A stretch of DNA of 9,352 nt, taken from positions 1 through 9,352 of the forward strand of contig DITY01000312.1 in NCBI GenBank assembly GCA_002422955.1, written 5' to 3'. Numbering within the stretch: the first letter of the stretch is position 1; the number at the start of each line of letters is the position of its first letter. The stretch comes from Planctomycetaceae bacterium UBA6172 (GTDB taxonomy: Bacteria > Planctomycetota > Planctomycetia > Pirellulales > Pirellulaceae). The notes under the pieces were generated by a model that searched no databases, had not been told where the DNA came from, and saw only the letters and a program-made list of their open reading frames with translations. The position numbers and the translations under genes were made by a program. Shown in pieces: positions 1 to 6,631 of the stretch.

Positions 1-2163
1 GGCTTTCGCGGCGATGTCGAGCAGGTCCGGCGCTTGCTGCCGCCCCCGCTGGCGGAGATCGAGCAGCTGGCGAAGCAGCTCGACCAGGCCGACACGGTCC
101 TGCGCCAGGCCGAGGCGCTGCGGATCGCCGAGGAGTCGCGCCATGAGGAAGCCCAGACGAACTACCGAGAGCAGGGAGGCGATGACGAACTGCCAACCCG
201 CGATCAATTGGATGTGGCCCGCGAACGACGCGACGCCACGCTCGCGCATGTCCAAGGCCTGGCGACTCTCGGCCAAATCATTCCGGTCGAAAGGATCGAA
301 ACGCTCGCCAAACAGCTCCGCGGAGTCGACCAGATCAGCGACACGATGTTGGCCGCACACGACCGCGTGGTCCGCCGCGCCCGCTTAGCCGAAGAACTGA
401 AGCGGGCAGGCGAACGGGTCGAAGCGGCGATCCGCAAGCAGGAGGAGGCGGGCGGGCAACGCGAACAGGTTCGCCAGCGCTGGGCGGCGCTCTGGGACCA
501 AGCCGGCGTGACCGCGGGCGATCCCGCGACGATGCGGCAATGGCTGGCCGATCACGCCGCGATTCGCGAGCTGATCGAGCAATGGGATGCGAAGCGGGAT
601 GCCGCCGACGCGGCTCGGCGCCGCGTCGAGCGAGGCCAAGAACAACTGCTGGCGGCGATCCGCTGCGTCGCCGCACCGGCCACGGAGGCTGAGCCGACGG
701 ATGACCCGATGGCCGAGCACCACGTCACGACCGAGCCGCCCCCCAGCACCCTTGTCGAACTGCATGCGATCGCCACCGTTCGTCGCGACGCGTTGCAACG
801 CGATCAGCAGCAGCGAGAGCAACTTCGCACCGCTCACGACCAGGCTTTCTCGGAATGGGAGCGGGCCAGGTCAGAGTTCCAGTCGCGTCAGGCCGAATGG
901 GAACGCTGGCAAGCGCGGTGGGCCGACGTGACCGCCAGCTTGGCGGGTCATGAATCGGCGCGGCCCGAAACGGTGCATGGCCTGATCCGACAAGTGGACG
1001 AGGTGCGAAGCCTGCGACGCCAGCGCGACCAGACGCGGGAGCAGATCGCTCGCGCGTCGGCTCGACGTGACGAGTACTGGGCCCGCGTTACCCAGATCGC
1101 CAAGCGGCTGGAGCTGATCGACGGCGAGCAACCGGCCATGGCAAGTGCCCGCGAAGGTGGCGACTGCGTCCGCGAACTGTCACGACTCGCCGACGAGCAG
1201 AACGACCGTCAGACCCAACGCGATCGGTTCGGCCGAGAGCTGGAAGCCCTGAACGCCAAGATCCGTCAAGCCGAAAACGAAGACGAATCGCTGCGGGCGA
1301 ACCTGGAAAGGATTTGCGTCGAAGCGGGTTGCGAATCGATCGACGACCTCCCAGCGATCGAACAGGCATCGGCCCGCCGCCGCGAGGCGGAGAAGGAATT
1401 ACGCGGGATCGACCAGAGCTTGCGGGCGTTGGCCGGGGCGGAACCGCTCCAAGACTTTATCGACGCCGCCTCTGCCCAACCGGCGGACACGTTGGTGATC
1501 GAGATCGAGACGGCCGCGGCGGCCCGCGATCGCTGGGAGCAGAAGTGGCAGGACCAAATGCAGCTGGTCGGAAAATTGCAGTCGGAAGCGGCCCGGATGG
1601 ATGGCAGCGGGGAGGCGGCACGCGTCCAGCAGGAGCAGCACAACCGGCTGTCCGGGATGCGGCGGCAAGCGGAAAAGTATGCCGAGCTGACGATCGCGCA
1701 GGAATCGTTGAAGCTGGCGATCGAACATTATCGCCAGCAAAACGAAGGTCCGATTCTGGGCAAGGCGTCGCGATTTTTCAGCCGCATGACCGGCGGCGAA
1801 TACGAAGCGCTGCGGGTCGATTTCGATGAAAAGGATCAACCGCGGCTGATGGGAGTACGTCCTGGTCGCGGTGGCACGGTCGCGGCCAATCGGATGAGCG
1901 ACGGGACGGCCGACGCGCTCTACCTGTCGCTGCGACTGGCGAGCCTGGAGGTCCACTTGGACGAATGCGAGCCCGTGCCGCTGATCGTCGACGATTGCCT
2001 GGTTCAATTCGATGACGACCGCGCCACGGCCGCGTTGGAGATCCTGTCCGACATGGCCAATCGCACCCAGGTGATCCTGTTCACCCATCACCGCCACCTG
2101 CTGGAACTCGCCGAAAACTCGTTACCCCCAGACAGCTACCACACCCACCGCTTGGTGAAGTGA
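1..2163 (+). CDS. YhaN-like SMC/Rad50-type ATPase, 3' part (5' end outside window)
   Basis: The reading frame is open from the first base, so this is the C-terminal ~720 residues of a larger protein; the N-terminal Walker A half lies upstream of the window. Most of the visible protein (to about base 1730) is Glu/Arg/Gln/Ala-rich heptad-like sequence, typical of a long coiled coil. The C-terminal ATPase lobe follows: GPILGKASRFFSRMTGG (from ~1747), an ABC-signature-like MSDGTADALYLSLR (1894-1935), a Walker B/D-loop stretch LIVDDCLVQFDDDR (1981-2022) and a switch histidine in VILFTHHRHL (2071-2100). This order, and a DD rather than DE Walker B, resembles the YhaN branch of SbcC-like ATPases. 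Family members are often encoded next to a YhaO/SbcD-like metallophosphoesterase and are thought to act on DNA, but no such partner is visible here and the function is inferred. There is no CxxC zinc hook in the visible part. It ends at TGA 2161-2163, convergent with the next gene. Confidence 0.85.
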   Translation, partial: GFRGDVEQVRRLLPPPLAEIEQLAKQLDQADTVLRQAEALRIAEESRHEEAQTNYREQGGDDELPTRDQLDVARERRDATLAHVQGLATLGQIIPVERIETLAKQLRGVDQISDTMLAAHDRVVRRARLAEELKRAGERVEAAIRKQEEAGGQREQVRQRWAALWDQAGVTAGDPATMRQWLADHAAIRELIEQWDAKRDAADAARRRVERGQEQLLAAIRCVAAPATEAEPTDDPMAEHHVTTEPPPSTLVELHAIATVRRDALQRDQQQREQLRTAHDQAFSEWERARSEFQSRQAEWERWQARWADVTASLAGHESARPETVHGLIRQVDEVRSLRRQRDQTREQIARASARRDEYWARVTQIAKRLELIDGEQPAMASAREGGDCVRELSRLADEQNDRQTQRDRFGRELEALNAKIRQAENEDESLRANLERICVEAGCESIDDLPAIEQASARRREAEKELRGIDQSLRALAGAEPLQDFIDAASAQPADTLVIEIETAAAARDRWEQKWQDQMQLVGKLQSEAARMDGSGEAARVQQEQHNRLSGMRRQAEKYAELTIAQESLKLAIEHYRQQNEGPILGKASRFFSRMTGGEYEALRVDFDEKDQPRLMGVRPGRGGTVAANRMSDGTADALYLSLRLASLEVHLDECEPVPLIVDDCLVQFDDDRATAALEILSDMANRTQVILFTHHRHLLELAENSLPPDSYHTHRLVK

Positions 2164-2205
2164 ACCGAGCAACCGACGAGTTAACGCCAGCAACCAATCA
2201 GCGGA

Positions 2206-2245
2206 CCGATCGCGAACTGCCCGATCGCGAACTGCCCGATCGGGA
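2206..2245. repeat. 15-bp tandem repeat with CGATCG cores in a convergent gap
   Basis: The unit ccgatcgcgaactgc occurs twice back to back (2206-2220 and 2221-2235). A partial third copy, ccgatcggga, follows at 2236-2245. The 10-bp perfect palindrome cccgatcggg spans 2235-2244. Its first eight bases also pair with cgatcggg at 2265-2272, giving an 8-bp stem with a 22-base loop. A further 6-bp inverted repeat pairs 2253-2258 with 2273-2278. The 116-base gap (2164-2279) lies between two converging genes, so folding here could help end transcription from both sides, but no T-tract is present and that role is only a guess. Confidence 0.8.
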
Positions 2246-2279
2246 GCGGGGTCGCTCAGGGTGTCGATCGGGTGAGCGG

Positions 2280-3473
2280 CTAGGTCAGCTCGCGCTGCGA
2301 GATCTTCCCGGTCTCGCGATTGCGGAGGATCACCCGAACCCGGCCATCGGGCAGATGCTCGCGTTTGATCAGCTGATGCTCGTCGTCGAAATCGCGCGAT
2401 TCCGACAGCGGCGGGGAATCGAGATCGCCTCGCCAATCGTCGAGTCGGATCGGCTCCCAGCGTTTGCTGCTGACCGACTCGTAGGCGGCATCGATGATCG
2501 CGTTGACGACGTAGCCGTCATAGAACGTCTCCGTCGGTTGGCGGCCCTCGTCCAAGGCGTCGAGGACATCGGTGAACATCTCGATGTAGCCCAACGCCGC
2601 CGCTTCGTCGCCGACGGGGAACAGCCAGCCGGAGTTCCCTTCGGCCTTTTCGGCGACGTATCCGCTGCCGCCGTGGGCGGAATAGAGTTCGAAGCCGGTC
2701 CGCATCCAGTGGTTCAACCAAATCGTCCCTTCGGAGCCGGCGACTTCATCGCGGAGGTCCATCCCGCCGCGGAAGGTCCAGCTGACTTCGAATTGGCCGA
2801 TCGCGCCGTTTTGGTAGCGGATCATGCCGACGGCGTGGTCCTCGGCATCGATCGGATGGACGTGCGTATCGGCCCAGCAGAGCACTTCGACCGGCCGGAC
2901 CCGCTTGCCGACGAAGGCGCGAGTGATCTCGATACAGTGACAGCCCATGTCGACGATGGCGCCGCCCCCGGATCGTTCGCGATCCCAAAACCAATCGCTG
3001 TGCGGGCCGGGGTGGGTTTCGCGCGAGCGGACCCACAGCACGCGACCGACGGCGCCGTCCCGGACCGCCTGGATCGCTTTGAGCGTTTTGGGGGTGTAGA
3101 CCAAGTCCTCGAGGTAGCCGTGGAATACACCGGCCTGCTCGACGGCCGCGAGCATCCGCTGCGCTTCGGCGGCGTTGCGGCCCAGCGGTTTGGTGCAAAG
3201 GATCGGTTTGCCGGCAGCCGCGGCCGCCAGCACGGCGGCTTCGTGCAAGTCGTTCGGCAGGGCGACCACGACGACATCGGTGTTCGGATCGTTGATCGCC
3301 GCCGCCATGTCAGTCGACCAAGTCGGGATCTTCCATTTGTCGGCCAACGCCTTGGCCCGCTCGGGGGTGCGGGAATAGACGTGAGTCACTTGGTCGCGAC
3401 GACGATGGCCCAGCAGCGCCGCGGCGTAGAAATCGGCGATCAGACCCGCGCCCAGCAAGCAGATGCGTCTCAT
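2280..3473 (-). CDS. Gfo/Idh/MocA family NAD(P)-dependent oxidoreductase
   Basis: This is a 397-aa protein of the glucose-fructose oxidoreductase/inositol dehydrogenase family, which oxidises or reduces sugars and related polyols in the cytoplasm with NAD(P)(H). The Rossmann fold starts at residue 1, with the nucleotide-binding motif GAGLIA at residues 8-13 and the strand end VVVVALPNDLH at 67-77. The usual catalytic EKP is TKP here (94-96), keeping the lysine. SGGGAIVDMGCHCIE (168-182) supplies the conserved Asp175 and His179 of the substrate pocket. The last ~45 residues form a charged tail (DDEHQLIKREHLPDGRVRV region) beyond the usual domain. The substrate cannot be told from sequence. The start is set at ATG 3471-3473, two bases after the stop codon of the upstream dioxygenase gene. 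A TTG at 3477-3479, overlapping that stop, is the alternative: it is only 5 nt from the AGGAG, against 11 nt for the ATG. The arrangement implies translational coupling. Confidence 0.9.
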   Translation of the reverse strand: MRRICLLGAGLIADFYAAALLGHRRRDQVTHVYSRTPERAKALADKWKIPTWSTDMAAAINDPNTDVVVVALPNDLHEAAVLAAAAAGKPILCTKPLGRNAAEAQRMLAAVEQAGVFHGYLEDLVYTPKTLKAIQAVRDGAVGRVLWVRSRETHPGPHSDWFWDRERSGGGAIVDMGCHCIEITRAFVGKRVRPVEVLCWADTHVHPIDAEDHAVGMIRYQNGAIGQFEVSWTFRGGMDLRDEVAGSEGTIWLNHWMRTGFELYSAHGGSGYVAEKAEGNSGWLFPVGDEAAALGYIEMFTDVLDALDEGRQPTETFYDGYVVNAIIDAAYESVSSKRWEPIRLDDWRGDLDSPPLSESRDFDDEHQLIKREHLPDGRVRVILRNRETGKISQRELT

Positions 3474-3475
3474 GC

Positions 3476-4258
3476 TCAAACTCTCTCCTTCAGACCGATC
3501 AGGGTGCGATGCAGCGTCTCGTCATCCAGCAACTCCAGCGGTGAATAATTCGGATGGCGACCGTCCCGAATGATCGGGTCGTTGTGCTTGGTGTTGTAGC
3601 AACAGATCAGCGACCAGCGGGGGTAATCGCTGGTGTTCTGATCCGACCGATGCAGTAGGTTGCCGTGGAAAAACAACGCGTCGCCAGGGTCCATTTCGCA
3701 GTACACCAGTTCGAACCTCGCGATCGCGGCTTCCACCCGCTGCGGATCGGCACCGGCCTGCTGTCCCGTCTTGGTGTGGTTGATCCGGCCCAGCCGCTGG
3801 GACCCGCGGAGCACTTGCAGGCAGCCGTTTTCACGAGTGGCACGATCGACCGCGATCAAGCAGCTCCCCATGTCCGGAAAGATGCAGCCGTTGTCGTACC
3901 AGTAGCCATAATCCTGATGCCATTCCCAAGCGCCGCCAATCCGCGGTTCCTTGAGCATCATTTTGTGGTGGTAATGGTAAACCTCGTCCCCCAAAAACCT
4001 GGCCATCGGCTCGACGACGCGGCGGCTGCGGGCGATCGCCGCGTAGGGGTCGCCGTCCCGCAGGTCGTTGCGAAGGGCCAGTCGCGTGTCGCCCCCTTGG
4101 CTATCGCGGCGGACATACGATTCGCGGGCCAGTTCTTGGTCGATCTTGGCAAATTGCAGCAGCCCGCCGATTTCGTCTGGGTTGAACAGCCCTCGGACCA
4201 TCACATAGCCATCATCGAGGAAGGCCTGCGGATCAGCGGCGGGCGTCGTGGCGGGCAT
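3476..4258 (-). CDS. Phytanoyl-CoA dioxygenase (PhyH) family Fe(II)/2-oxoglutarate oxygenase
   Basis: This 260-aa protein has the size and layout of the PhyH family of non-haem iron hydroxylases, which couple 2-oxoglutarate decarboxylation to hydroxylation of a small molecule. FLDDGYVMVRGLFNPDEI (residues 13-30) is the typical family opening. HQD (His114 and Asp116 in WEWHQDYGYW) gives the proximal iron ligands and LLHRSDQN (His203) the distal one. Arg214 in DYPRWSL is placed to bind the 2-oxoglutarate carboxylate. ENGCLQVLRGSQRLG (143-157) is another family hallmark. All catalytic residues are present, so it should be active; the substrate is unknown. The frame is open back to base 4441, but I chose ATG 4256-4258: it has GGAG 7 nt upstream (4266-4269) and the upstream extension is Arg/Ser-rich with no family similarity. 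It is the first gene of a two-gene operon with the oxidoreductase, suggesting successive oxidations of one organic compound. Confidence 0.9.
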   Translation of the reverse strand: MPATTPAADPQAFLDDGYVMVRGLFNPDEIGGLLQFAKIDQELARESYVRRDSQGGDTRLALRNDLRDGDPYAAIARSRRVVEPMARFLGDEVYHYHHKMMLKEPRIGGAWEWHQDYGYWYDNGCIFPDMGSCLIAVDRATRENGCLQVLRGSQRLGRINHTKTGQQAGADPQRVEAAIARFELVYCEMDPGDALFFHGNLLHRSDQNTSDYPRWSLICCYNTKHNDPIIRDGRHPNYSPLELLDDETLHRTLIGLKERV

Positions 4259-4265
4259 GGGTAAG

Positions 4266-4269
4266 CTCC
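4266..4269 (-). promoter_or_regulatory. Ribosome binding site deciding the dioxygenase start
   Basis: GGAG on the minus strand lies 7 nt before ATG 4256-4258. No comparable site precedes the more upstream in-frame start at 4441, so this site supports the shorter protein. Confidence 0.6.
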
Positions 4270-4359
4270 AGAAACGGTTAAGAATCGGGGTAAAACGCTT
4301 GCGATCGTAGCTCGGATGGACCAGGATACCAGCCTCGATCGGGAACCGTGGCTGTTCCG

Positions 4360-4389
4360 TTAGCCGAGATGGCCTGTCCCTGCTATAAC
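4360..4389 (+). promoter_or_regulatory. Possible sigma-70-type promoter for infA
   Basis: TATAAC at 4384-4389 is a good -10 match and sits in a short AT-richer patch. The best -35 candidate, TTAGCC at 4360-4365, is weak, with an 18-nt spacer. This would give a leader of roughly 65 nt before infA. The 203-base gap (4259-4461) also has to carry the promoter of the divergent dioxygenase operon, for which I see no clear site. Confidence 0.3.
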
Positions 4390-4448
4390 TTGGGGCAAAT
4401 CCGCGGGTAGCGGAACCGTCCATCCCACATCCCACCCACACTCACACC

Positions 4449-4452
4449 GAGG
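4449..4452 (+). promoter_or_regulatory. Ribosome binding site deciding the infA start
   Basis: GAGG sits 9 nt before TTG 4462 and 3 nt before TTG 4456. Spacing favours the downstream TTG, which also restores the family-typical N-terminus. Confidence 0.55.
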
Positions 4453-4461
4453 TTATTGCGC

Positions 4462-4683
4462 TTGGCCAAGAAGGAAGAAGCTTTTGAAGTCGAAGGCACC
4501 GTCACTCAGGCACTCGCCAACACCCGTTTTCGCGTCCAATTAGAGACCGGAACGGAAGTGATGGCCCACGTCGCCGGTCGGATGCGCAAGCACTTCATCC
4601 GGATCGTTCCCGGAGACAAAGTTCGCGTCGAATTATCGCCCTACGATTTGACCAAGGGTAGGATCGTCTTCCGCGAGCGCTAA
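4462..4683 (+). CDS. infA: Translation initiation factor IF-1
   Basis: This is a 73-aa single OB-fold protein nearly the same length as E. coli IF-1 (72 aa). It binds the 30S ribosomal A site during initiation together with IF-2 and IF-3. Family-typical segments follow in order: AKKEEAFEVEGTV, NTRFRVQLETG, VMAHVAGRMRKHFIRI, PGDKVRVELSPYDL and the C-terminal KGRIVFRER. The start is TTG at 4462-4464: it gives the family N-terminus M-A-K and lies 9 nt after GAGG (4449-4452). A TTG two codons earlier (4456) would be only 3 nt from that site and add two residues. The gene stands alone here, away from ribosomal-protein genes, with a divergent operon on the left and a convergent one on the right. 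Confidence 0.97.
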   Translation: MAKKEEAFEVEGTVTQALANTRFRVQLETGTEVMAHVAGRMRKHFIRIVPGDKVRVELSPYDLTKGRIVFRER

Positions 4684-4720
4684 CCGCTGACAGATGCGGC
4701 CAGCATTGCGGCGGCCGCTG

Positions 4721-4768
4721 CTCGGATCGCAGGCAGATCGGATCGCGGCCAGCTCGGATCAGCGCAAA
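4721..4768. repeat. 16-bp imperfect tandem repeat between infA and the barrel gene
   Basis: Three head-to-tail units are visible: ctcggatcgcaggcag (4721-4736), atcggatcgcggccag (4737-4752) and the diverged ctcggatcagcgcaaa (4753-4768). The third runs into the 3' end of the barrel gene, whose stop is at 4759-4761. The palindrome gcggccgc (4711-4718) lies just upstream, and agcgc-aaa-gcgct (4761-4773) could form a small hairpin at the end of the barrel gene. The 75-base gap (4684-4758) separates two converging genes; there is no T-tract, so a terminator cannot be asserted. Confidence 0.55.
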
Positions 4769-6540
4769 GCGCTCATGTAGAAGCTGAAGATCCGCCGTTC
4801 GTCGGTGTCGGCTTGCGTGACCGGATAGGCGAAGTCAAACGCCAGCGGCGCGGGGCCGAGCATGGGGATAGCGACCCGCAGCCCGAGGCCCGGGGCGACG
4901 CGGAAGTTCTCTTCATTGAGTTCGATATCGCGCTCGACCGTACCGAAGTCGACGAAGGCGACCCCGCGGAAGGCGTCGTCGGCGGTGATCGGGAACATGT
5001 ATTCCAAGGTGTTGAGCCACTGGAAACGGCCCCCGACCTGCACCCCATCCTCGACCGGGTTGGCCCCGCGGAAATCGAAACCGCGCATCGTCGAATAACC
5101 GCCGGCAAAGTAATTTTCGAAGATCGGCGTCTCTTCACCGCTGAAACCCAGGCGGGTGGCGAGCGACAGGGTTTGCTTGCCGGACCCGTCGGCGCGCTGA
5201 GCCACCAGCAGGTAGTTACGGTTTTCGATGTCGAACCGGCCGAAATCGTAATCGCCGAAATTCGGCTCGTAGCTGAATTCGAAGAAGTGGCCTTCGGTCG
5301 GCTGGAAGGGGCTGTCGCGATTGTCGTGCGTCAGCTTGAACTCGGGGGTGAACAGTTCGTTGTCGCCGAGCACGTCATTCAAGTCGTCGACGGTGTTGAC
5401 CCGCGGATCGGTGACCTTGACGTTTTGGCCGGTGATCCCCGCCGTCAGCGACAATTCGGGATTGACGCGATAACCCAAGGCGATGCGGCCGCCGACCCGC
5501 TGCTCATTCCAGTCCTGGTAGCGGCGGTCGTACAGAAAGCCCGACAGCCCAAGGCTGATCGGCATGAACCCGAACAGGTTGGGTTCCGAGAAGTTCACCA
5601 TGTAGCGTTGAAATTCGGAGCCGGGAACCGCTTCGATCCGGAACGACTGGCCCGCGCCGCGAAACGCGGTGCCGCTCGCCAAATCTTGGAAACTGGTCGG
5701 CCAGCGGGTGATATCGAAGTTCCGTTCATCGAGCGTGATCTGGCCCATCACGCCGGCGTCGCTGTTCACCGAGCCGCCGACCATGATCCGCCCTGTCCGC
5801 GCCGGGACGCCGGTCAGTTCCAAGTCGGCGTACTGGGTGTTCGGGGTGTAAACCGGCGGCGCGGCGGGGGCGCCGAAGTAGGGATTCAGCGGCGTGCCGG
5901 CCGGCGGATTCAATTGCTCGGAGGGCAGCGGGTTGGGGTAACTCGGGCTGCCATAGTTCGGGCCGGCATAGGGTGTCGCGGCGGAGGGTGGCGGCAGGCT
6001 GTTGGGGTCCGACGGGGCCATCGGCAACGGCGTCGACATCCCGGCAGGCGGGGCCGCGTAGCCTTGCGGCGACGGGAGCGTCCCGGCGGGCGGCGGCAAG
6101 TAGTTCGTATTTGGCGGGGTCGACTGGGGGACCGCTGGGATCGACGGGGGCTGGTAGGCGGGCGGTGGCTGATACGCACCGCCCTGGCCGGCCGGCGGTG
6201 ATTGCGGAAATTGACGCGCGACGTGCCGCTCGCCCTTGGGATCGGCAGGGACGTAGATCAAGCCTTCGTCATCGAGTCGAATGCTCGCGGCATCCGCGGA
6301 GTAGAAGGCCTGCTGCGAGAGAGCCGGTTGAGCTTGAGCGATCTCCGCCGCGATCACGTCCTCGACCGTCGCTTGTTCCGTCTCCGGGGCATTCGCTTCA
6401 GCAAAATCGCTCACCACCGGCTCATCGTTCGCGATCGGGGCGATGCCGGGAGCCAGCTGGTTGCACCCGACGGCAAGCAACAGCAGCGCCAAGGCGGCGA
6501 GCTGATGTTGGAGGCCGTTCGTGTGATTCGGGAAGGTCAT
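4759..6540 (-). CDS. BamA C-terminal half: lipoprotein-type Omp85 beta-barrel protein
   Basis: This 593-aa protein carries the membrane barrel of the BamA/Omp85 family, which inserts beta-barrel proteins into the outer membrane. Residues 1-26 form a lipoprotein-like signal (hydrophobic LAALALLLLAVG then Cys26). Residues ~27-110 are an acidic linker and ~113-232 a Pro/Gly/Ser/Tyr-rich tether. At 237-250, ADLELTGVPARTG resembles the last POTRA strand and hinge that lead into the first barrel strand in canonical BamA. The barrel runs from ~251 to 593 and includes LDERNFDITRWP (270-281), HDNRDSPFQPTEGHFFEFSYEP (405-426), FENYFAGGYSTMRGF with the loop-6 motif MRGF (485-488), and RVAPGLGLRVAIPMLGPAPL (547-566). 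The C-terminus is FSFYMSALR, not an aromatic residue. No POTRA repeats are present; these are encoded by the gene immediately upstream. No clear Shine-Dalgarno precedes ATG 6538-6540, and a 5-bp inverted repeat (6545-6549/6554-6558) lies just before it. Confidence 0.9.
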   Translation of the reverse strand: MTFPNHTNGLQHQLAALALLLLAVGCNQLAPGIAPIANDEPVVSDFAEANAPETEQATVEDVIAAEIAQAQPALSQQAFYSADAASIRLDDEGLIYVPADPKGERHVARQFPQSPPAGQGGAYQPPPAYQPPSIPAVPQSTPPNTNYLPPPAGTLPSPQGYAAPPAGMSTPLPMAPSDPNSLPPPSAATPYAGPNYGSPSYPNPLPSEQLNPPAGTPLNPYFGAPAAPPVYTPNTQYADLELTGVPARTGRIMVGGSVNSDAGVMGQITLDERNFDITRWPTSFQDLASGTAFRGAGQSFRIEAVPGSEFQRYMVNFSEPNLFGFMPISLGLSGFLYDRRYQDWNEQRVGGRIALGYRVNPELSLTAGITGQNVKVTDPRVNTVDDLNDVLGDNELFTPEFKLTHDNRDSPFQPTEGHFFEFSYEPNFGDYDFGRFDIENRNYLLVAQRADGSGKQTLSLATRLGFSGEETPIFENYFAGGYSTMRGFDFRGANPVEDGVQVGGRFQWLNTLEYMFPITADDAFRGVAFVDFGTVERDIELNEENFRVAPGLGLRVAIPMLGPAPLAFDFAYPVTQADTDERRIFSFYMSALR

Positions 6541-6631
6541 GAGTTCGGTATCCGTACCGTGACTGGCGTTGGGTCGGCGGGCTCGAGCGGCGTGACGGGC
6601 CGGTCGAGCGAGCGATGGTCGATAAACTGGC
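6541..6631 (-). other. 91-base gap between the two BamA halves
   Basis: The POTRA gene ends with TAA (6632-6634) and the barrel gene begins at 6540 in a different frame (+1 relative to the first). Reading through the TAA gives Ser/Arg-rich sequence with no Omp85 similarity, so there is no remnant of a once-continuous gene in this frame. I see no clear promoter or terminator; the genes are probably co-transcribed. Confidence 0.6.

Noticed and set aside
1309..1344. Cysteine pair CVEAGC in the coiled coil as a Rad50-type zinc hook
   Set aside because: The spacing is four residues rather than CxxC, and the sequence around it fits a short helical break better than a hook apex.
2206..2245. Tandem repeat as a CRISPR array
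   Set aside because: The units are only 15 bp, directly adjacent with no spacers, and there are no cas genes.
2160..3548. Open frame of 462 codons on the plus strand, antisense to the oxidoreductase gene
   Set aside because: It is codon-aligned with the minus-strand gene, stays open because that gene avoids TTA, CTA and TCA codons, and has no recognisable motifs; the minus strand has clear family motifs.
4259..4441. N-terminal extension of the dioxygenase to a start at 4441
   Set aside because: It has no ribosome binding site, its Arg/Ser-rich sequence is unlike PhyH proteins, and a good GGAG-ATG start is present at 4258.
4813..6201. Open frame of 462 codons on the plus strand, antisense to the barrel gene
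   Set aside because: This is the same codon-aligned antisense effect in GC-rich DNA; the translated sequence is Arg/Gly-rich with no domain.
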